Origin: Nocardioides sp. cx-173
GTDB taxonomy: Bacteria; Actinomycetota; Actinomycetes; Propionibacteriales; Nocardioidaceae
Direction: 5' to 3'
Length of the DNA stretch: 64,000 bases
NCBI RefSeq assembly: GCF_021117365.1
Contig: NZ_CP088262.1
Location: 3,040,501-3,104,500, forward strand
Shown: positions 59,633 to 64,000 of the stretch, one piece after another
How positions within the stretch are numbered: the first letter of the stretch is position 1
Layout: every line of letters begins with the position of its first letter
Translations under genes and position numbers: made by a program
The notes under the pieces: generated by a model
What the model saw: the letters and a program-made list of their open reading frames with translations, nothing else
Database searches by the model: none
What the model was told of the DNA's origin: nothing

Positions 59633-60759
59633 GGGGTGGGCTCCTGGGGGTTCTCGGGTCGCGCGGGCGACGTGATCGGGGCACGCCACGGCCGGGGGCA
59701 GTCGTCGTAGACGCCCGCGCCGAGGCGGAAGTGCTGGGCCTGCTCGATGGTCTCCACCAGCGGCATGTCCATGGCATAGAGAGCGTCGGGGCCGGGCCGG
59801 GGTCCCGCCTTGCTGACGTGGCCGTAGAGCTCGTGCCCGACGACCTCCTCGGCCAGGTGCGCGGCCTCGATCAGGGCGGCGAGGTCGACGCCGGTCTCCA
59901 CGCCCTCGCCCTCGAGCAGGTGCACGAGGTCCTCGGTCGGGATCATCTTGGTCGCGCGTCCGTTGCCGCAGTAGGGGCAGCCGCCCATGCCGCCGATCGA
60001 GGAGTCGATGACCAGGGTGTGCTCGGCGCCGAGCGTGCGGAAGGCCTGGTACGCCGAGAGCAGCGCCGTGCCGCGCCCGTCGTGCAGGTGCAGGTGGAAG
60101 GTCGTGATCTCCGGGAGCTCCTCGGTGATCGCCCGGATGGTCTCCTCGACCGCGCCGGGCGTGTTCCAGCTCATCGGGTCGCCGATCCAGGTGTGGGTGA
60201 CCGGGATGCCCGCGGCCTTCCAGGCCGCTGCCTGGAGGTGCAGGTGCTCCATGCGCTGCGCCAGGTCGAAGCCGCCGAGCCAGTTGGAGCCCCAGGCCGC
60301 GTTGATCCGGATCGAGGCCTCGGTGACCCCACGGGCCACCGCGCTCTCGATCCGCTGCGGGATCGCGGCGAGCTCCTCGGCCTGACCCCGCGCGGTGTTG
60401 CGCTTCACGAAGACGTCGCACAGGTGGACGCTGGTGACGCCGATCTCGGAGTCGGGCGCGAGCTTCGTGCCGACGTACTCCTGGCGCCGCTCCACGCCCT
60501 TCTGGTTGAGGGCGAGCGCGAAGTAGTGGACGCCGGGCACCGGCTCGAAGCGGGCGAGCAGCTCGTCGATCTGCGCCATCTGCGGCACCCACTTGGGGCT
60601 GACGAAGGAGCCGACGTTGATGCTCTCCAGCCCGGTGCGGCCAAGGGCGTCGAGCAGGCGCAGCTTGTCGTCGAGCGTGATGTCGGCGCTCTCGATCTGC
60701 ATCCCCTCGCGCATGCCCTCCTCGACGATGCGGACGGTGGGCCTCCCGGCGGCGCTCAT
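59629..60759 (-). CDS. HMG-CoA lyase-like enzyme
   Basis: This 376-residue TIM-barrel lyase has the start EEGMREGMQIESADI (catalytic Arg and metal Asp/Glu region), ESINVGSFVSPKWVPQMAQ, the metal-binding HLHLHDGRGTALLS and the cysteine loop GGMGGCPYCGNGRATKM. HMG-CoA and citramalyl-CoA lyases split a 3-hydroxy-3-methyl acyl-CoA into acetyl-CoA and a keto acid. Next to a CoA-transferase and an enoyl-CoA hydratase it fits a citramalate- or itaconate-like end step. It overlaps both neighbours by 4 bp. Confidence 0.9.
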   Translation of the reverse strand: MSAAGRPTVRIVEEGMREGMQIESADITLDDKLRLLDALGRTGLESINVGSFVSPKWVPQMAQIDELLARFEPVPGVHYFALALNQKGVERRQEYVGTKLAPDSEIGVTSVHLCDVFVKRNTARGQAEELAAIPQRIESAVARGVTEASIRINAAWGSNWLGGFDLAQRMEHLHLQAAAWKAAGIPVTHTWIGDPMSWNTPGAVEETIRAITEELPEITTFHLHLHDGRGTALLSAYQAFRTLGAEHTLVIDSSIGGMGGCPYCGNGRATKMIPTEDLVHLLEGEGVETGVDLAALIEAAHLAEEVVGHELYGHVSKAGPRPGPDALYAMDMPLVETIEQAQHFRLGAGVYDDCPRPWRAPITSPARPENPQEPTP

Positions 60760-62132
60760 CGTCGTCCCCCCAGCGCGTCCTGCAGCCAGTCGAGCGACGG
60801 CGCGGTGGGGACCGTCCCGAGCCGGTCGGCGAGGTCGTCGGCCTCGTCCTGCTTCCACCCGGCGCTCGCGAGAGCGGAGCGGACCTTGGCGCGCAGATCC
60901 TCGTCGCTGATCGGGTTGCGGGCGTCGCCGTAGGTGACGTCGACGCCGTGGCACACCACCGTGCCGTCGTCGAGCGTGACGGTGACGGTCGTGTGGTGCT
61001 CGGCCGCCTCGCTCCCCCGCGCGTCCAGCCGGTACGCCGCCATCAGCTGGCGCACCTGGGGGTCGCCGACGCGCTCGTCGGTGAAGTCCGCGAGCGCGAC
61101 CGCACCGTCCAGGACGGCCCGGCAGACGGTGTACTCGAGGCTGAACTTGCCCTCGAGTCCGGTGGCCGGCAGGTGGTCGAGCAGCGGGTTGGTCGAGGAC
61201 AGCGGGAGCGACACCTCGACCGCGGTGACCCGGGAGGGGTCGCCCACCTGGCGGTGCAGCTCGACCGCGGCGTCGATGGCCCGGTGGGTGGCGTAGCAGG
61301 ACGGGTAGACCTTGAGCGCCCAGTCCGTGACCCACTCGGTCTCCCAGTGCGCCAGGCGCTCGCCCAGCGCCCCGAGCAGCTCCGGGGTGGTCTCGCCGTA
61401 CATCGCGAAGAACCCGCGGCGCGCCTCGAGCTGCTCGGTGTGGGCGGTGAACCCGCGCCGGGCGAGGCCGATCGCCACGACCGCGTCGCGAGCCGCCAGG
61501 CCGGCGTGCAGCGGCTTGGTCATGGTGCCGAAGTTGGCCAGGCTGCCCGCGGCGCTCGACGCCGCGATCCCGAGGGCATGGCGCGTGCGCTCCGCGTCGA
61601 GCCCGATGAGGTGCGCCAGCGCGGCGGTGGCGGCGAGCCGGCCCGTCGAGGACGTGTTGTGCCAGCCGCGGCCGTAGTGGTAGTCCAGCGGCAGCGCCTC
61701 CGACACCGCGCGGAAGACCGCGTTCCCGATGTCGAAGGCGTGGGTGAGCCGCGCCCCGGACACCGGCTCCTTCTCGGACGCGAGCATCGCGACCAGCGCC
61801 GGCACCAGGACGGCGGCGGGGTGCATCGCCATCGACGGCACCGCGTCGTCCCAGTCCAGGGCGTGCGAGAGCGTGCCGTTGACCAGCGCCGCCTGGGAGG
61901 GCGACGCGGTCTCGCCGGTCCCCCACAGGGCCGCGGCGCCCGGGGCGCGCTCCCCCTCGAGCCAGTCGAGAAGAGGCCCGGCCACGTCGGCCTCGAGCCC
62001 GGCCACCGTCACCGCGACGGTGTCCTGGAGGACCCTCGCCACCGCCCCCGCGGTGGGCGAGACGCCCGACCGCGGGGACGTGGCGAAGGCCGCGATGGTC
62101 TCGGTCGCGCCGGTCACTGCTGCTCCCGCCAT
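60756..62132 (-). CDS. MmgE/PrpD family protein
   Basis: This 458-residue protein of the 2-methylcitrate dehydratase family has LVNGTLSHALDWDDAVPSMA, GIAASSAAGSLANFGTMTKP, the HAGLAARDAVVAIGLARRGF block and a C-terminal YTVCRAVLDGAVALADFTDE. Members dehydrate 2-methylcitrate, isomerise itaconate, or act as hydratases in ring degradation. I chose the ATG at 62132, which lies 2 bp after the acyl-CoA dehydrogenase stop. The reaction here is unknown. Confidence 0.9.
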   Translation of the reverse strand: MAGAAVTGATETIAAFATSPRSGVSPTAGAVARVLQDTVAVTVAGLEADVAGPLLDWLEGERAPGAAALWGTGETASPSQAALVNGTLSHALDWDDAVPSMAMHPAAVLVPALVAMLASEKEPVSGARLTHAFDIGNAVFRAVSEALPLDYHYGRGWHNTSSTGRLAATAALAHLIGLDAERTRHALGIAASSAAGSLANFGTMTKPLHAGLAARDAVVAIGLARRGFTAHTEQLEARRGFFAMYGETTPELLGALGERLAHWETEWVTDWALKVYPSCYATHRAIDAAVELHRQVGDPSRVTAVEVSLPLSSTNPLLDHLPATGLEGKFSLEYTVCRAVLDGAVALADFTDERVGDPQVRQLMAAYRLDARGSEAAEHHTTVTVTLDDGTVVCHGVDVTYGDARNPISDEDLRAKVRSALASAGWKQDEADDLADRLGTVPTAPSLDWLQDALGGRR

Positions 62133-62134
62133 GC

Positions 62135-63319
62135 TCAGTAGGACCGCGGCATGCCGAGCTCGCGCTGGGCGATGCCCGCCAGGATCAGGTTGCGGCTGAT
62201 CGGAGCGATCAGGGAGCCACGCGAGCTCTGGAACTTCCGGGCGATGCCGAACTCCTCGGTCAGGCCGTAGCCGCCGAAGGTGTCCATGGCGGCGTTCGCG
62301 GCCTTCCACTGGGCGTCCGCGGCGAGGAACTTGCACGCGTTGGCGTAGAAGCCCTCGCGGCTGCCGGCGGCGTACAGGCGCGCGGCCTCCCAGCGCATGA
62401 CGCTGGCGGCCTTGAGCTCGACGTAGGCCTGGGCGATCGGGAACTGGATGCCCTGGTTGCTGCCGATGAGCTTGCCGAAGACCTCGCGCTCCTTGGAGTA
62501 GCCCACCGAGCGGTCGATGAAGTAGAGGCCGGCGCCGATGTACTCCGACGCGACGCTGACCCGCTCGGAGTTCATCCCGGACAGGATCACCTTGAACCCC
62601 TTGCCCTCCTCGCCGATGAGGTTCTCGACGGGGACCTTGAGGTTGGTGAACGTCAGCTGGTTGGTCTCGTGGTTGCTCATGACCTTGATCGGGCGCGACT
62701 CGATCTGGCCGTTCTCCTTGGCCTCGCGCACGTCGACGAGCAGCACCGAGATGCCGTCGGTCTTCTTCTCGACGTCCTCGTAGCGCTCGGTGCGCACCAG
62801 CAGCAGCATCAGGTCGGTGTGCAGGAAGCGGGAGGTGAAGATCTTGCCGCCGTTGACGATGTAGTGGTCGCCCTCGCGCTTGGCGAAGGTGCGGATCCGG
62901 GTCGTGTCGGTGCCGGCATCCGGCTCGGTGACGCCGAAGGACTGCAGGCGCAAGCCCTCGTTGGCGATCTGGGGCAGCCACTTCTGCTTCTGCTCGTCGC
63001 TGCCGTGCCGCAGGACCGCGCCCATCTGGTACATCTGCGCGTGGATCAGCCCGGCCGAGTTGCCCCAGCGGTTGAGGGTCTCCAGGACGATGCACGACTC
63101 GTTGATCGTGGCGCCGCCGCCGCCGTACTCCTCGGGGATCAGCATCGAGAGCCAGCCGTTGTCGGTGAGCTCCTTCACCCAGTCGTCCGGGTACTCCTCG
63201 GCGCGGTCGAGCTCGGTCCAGTACTCCTGGGGGTACTTCTGCGCCAGGTCGGAGACGGCGTCGCGGATGGACTCCTGCTCCTCCGTGATCAGGTCGTCGG
63301 CCAGCCAGTCTTTCGCCAT
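62135..63319 (-). CDS. Acyl-CoA dehydrogenase
   Basis: This 394-residue flavoenzyme has SFGVTEPDAGTDTTRIRTFA, TSRFLHTDLMLLLVRT, FKVILSGMNSERVSVASEYI and the C-terminal YGLTEEFGIARKFQSSRG, the last being the region that usually carries the catalytic base. It oxidises an acyl-CoA at the alpha-beta bond and passes electrons to ETF. It differs from the two HsaA-like oxygenases in the block, which keep only the fold. It is 54 bp after the ThDP enzyme gene. Confidence 0.93.
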   Translation of the reverse strand: MAKDWLADDLITEEQESIRDAVSDLAQKYPQEYWTELDRAEEYPDDWVKELTDNGWLSMLIPEEYGGGGATINESCIVLETLNRWGNSAGLIHAQMYQMGAVLRHGSDEQKQKWLPQIANEGLRLQSFGVTEPDAGTDTTRIRTFAKREGDHYIVNGGKIFTSRFLHTDLMLLLVRTERYEDVEKKTDGISVLLVDVREAKENGQIESRPIKVMSNHETNQLTFTNLKVPVENLIGEEGKGFKVILSGMNSERVSVASEYIGAGLYFIDRSVGYSKEREVFGKLIGSNQGIQFPIAQAYVELKAASVMRWEAARLYAAGSREGFYANACKFLAADAQWKAANAAMDTFGGYGLTEEFGIARKFQSSRGSLIAPISRNLILAGIAQRELGMPRSY

Positions 63320-63353
63320 GGGGGTTCCTTACTCGGGACTCGGGTTGTCAGCA

Positions 63354-63379
63354 GGGGTGGTCAGGAGGGGTGGTCAGGA
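63354..63379. repeat. 13-bp tandem duplication at a gene end
   Basis: GGGGTGGTCAGGA occurs twice in a row (63354-63366 and 63367-63379). The second copy contains the stop codon of the ThDP enzyme gene on the minus strand. It looks like replication slippage. No function is evident. Confidence 0.6.
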
Positions 63380-64000
63380 CTCGACACGGACGTCGAGCAG
63401 GAGGGGTTCGCGGCGCTCGCCCAGCGTGGGCACGACCTCGTCCAGCACCGCGAGCAGCTGCTCGTGGCTCTCGACCCGGATCGACGCGCAGCCGAAGCCC
63501 TGGGCGAGCAGGCCGGGGTCGATCTCGCCGAACCCCGGCCACGGGGGCTTGCCACCATGGTCGGCGGCGAGCCGGTCCATCACGGCGTAGCCGCCGTTGT
63601 TGAGGATCACGTAGAGCGTCCCGACCCGGTAGTGGGCCGCGCTCCACAGCGCCTGGATGCCGTAGAGGCTCGCGCCGTCGCCGACCATCGCGACGACCGG
63701 ACGGTCGGCCCGCGCCATCTTGACGCCGGTCGCCGCCGGGATCGCGAAGCCGAGGCCGCCCTGCGCGATGGTCAGGAAGCCGAACGGCGCCCGGGCCGGC
63801 ATCAGCTCGAGCAGCTTGGACCGCGTGGAGGGGCTCTCCTCCAGCACGGTGGACTCGGCGGGCAGCCGGGCCGCCACCGCGGCGTACACGTGCTCCGCGC
63901 GCAGCGGGCCGTCGGTCGCAGGCACCAGGTGGGTCAGGTCGCGCGGCTCGAAGGCCGTCGCGTCGGCGCGCGGGGCGACCCGCTCGGCCAGGTCGGCGAC
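63374..64000 (-). CDS. ThDP-dependent decarboxylase, C-terminal part (benzoylformate decarboxylase-like)
   Basis: Only the last 208 residues are in the window; the gene continues past 64000. The visible part is the ThDP pyrophosphate-binding domain with the GDG...N motif (PVVAMVGDGASLYGIQALWS, then VILNNGGYAVMDRLA). It resembles the C-terminus of benzoylformate decarboxylase and related 2-keto-acid decarboxylases. It would yield an aldehyde for the ALDH at 56915. It heads the run of catabolic genes seen here. Confidence 0.85.
   Translation of the reverse strand, partial: VADLAERVAPRADATAFEPRDLTHLVPATDGPLRAEHVYAAVAARLPAESTVLEESPSTRSKLLELMPARAPFGFLTIAQGGLGFAIPAATGVKMARADRPVVAMVGDGASLYGIQALWSAAHYRVGTLYVILNNGGYAVMDRLAADHGGKPPWPGFGEIDPGLLAQGFGCASIRVESHEQLLAVLDEVVPTLGERREPLLLDVRVES

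Noticed and set aside
56990..59710. Long plus-strand open frame of about 906 codons
   Set aside because: It is antisense to the aldehyde dehydrogenase and CoA-transferase genes, which have intact catalytic motifs. The frame is a shadow.
1..64000. Search for CRISPR arrays, tRNA or rRNA genes, riboswitches and phage modules
   Set aside because: No regularly spaced repeats, no cloverleaf or rRNA-like segments and no phage structural genes were recognised by eye. Small RNAs cannot be excluded without a covariance-model search.

Overview
The window is about 70% GC chromosomal DNA from an actinobacterium. It is tightly packed, starts many genes with GTG and links many of them by 4-bp ATGA/GTGA overlaps. 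A sigR-rsrA pair with a SigR-type promoter, the linked genes aroA-rsgA-hisN, and the DUF222/HNH and S4/DUF445 families point to Actinomycetia. A Nocardioides-like member of the Nocardioidaceae is my best guess, but that is inference. I saw no rRNA, tRNA, CRISPR array or replication origin.

Positions 1-5.9 kb are accessory: a divergent TetR/transporter pair, a DHA2-type MFS pump with a coupled membrane-anchored protein, a DUF222/HNH endonuclease, and an intact IS30-family element (4634-5725) just upstream of that endonuclease. A small frameshifted gene and a perfect 12-bp hairpin lie between the IS and an MMPL transporter / histidine kinase / LuxR response regulator operon (6.0-9.9 kb).

Positions 10-19.7 kb are housekeeping: rsrA and sigR, an alpha/beta hydrolase with an SRAP protein, a DoxX protein, aroA-rsgA, a DUF2231 protein, hisN, a CBS protein, an FKBP isomerase, an S4 protein, a DUF445 protein and a TagD-like cytidylyltransferase. 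A secreted putative metalloprotease (19.8-21.4 kb) and a zinc alcohol dehydrogenase follow.

Positions 22.7-30 kb hold a seven-gene plus-strand operon: an isocitrate-lyase-like C-C lyase, three different fumarate-reductase-type flavoproteins, an SDR, an isochorismatase-fold protein without its cysteine, and an Asp/Glu-racemase-fold protein without either catalytic cysteine. I recognise no known pathway with this gene set. A metallo-beta-lactamase-fold hydrolase and a divergent TetR gene with a clear operator follow, then a WYL regulator, a hydrolase, a Bcr/CflA pump and a UvrA-like ATPase.

Positions 36.8-64 kb are one minus-strand catabolic block of about 27 kb. Read in the direction of transcription (from 64 kb down) it encodes a ThDP enzyme, an acyl-CoA dehydrogenase, MmgE/PrpD, an HMG-CoA-lyase-like enzyme, a CaiB CoA-transferase, an aldehyde dehydrogenase and an enoyl-CoA hydratase. 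Next come a meta-cleavage-product hydrolase, flavin reductase 2, an MFS protein, an IclR regulator, flavin monooxygenase 2, a GlcG-like protein and a complete peptide-type ABC importer. The block ends with flavin reductase 1, an extradiol dioxygenase, flavin monooxygenase 1, a small VOC protein and two FAH-family enzymes flanking a CMD/alpha-beta-hydrolase fusion. This reads as uptake, CoA-dependent side-chain degradation, ring hydroxylation and meta-cleavage of an aromatic or alicyclic compound whose identity cannot be read from the sequence.

The most unusual features are the two flavin reductases fused to an IclR-type ligand-binding domain without a DNA-binding domain, the pseudo-hydrolase fusion that has lost its catalytic Ser and His, and the three-flavoprotein operon.
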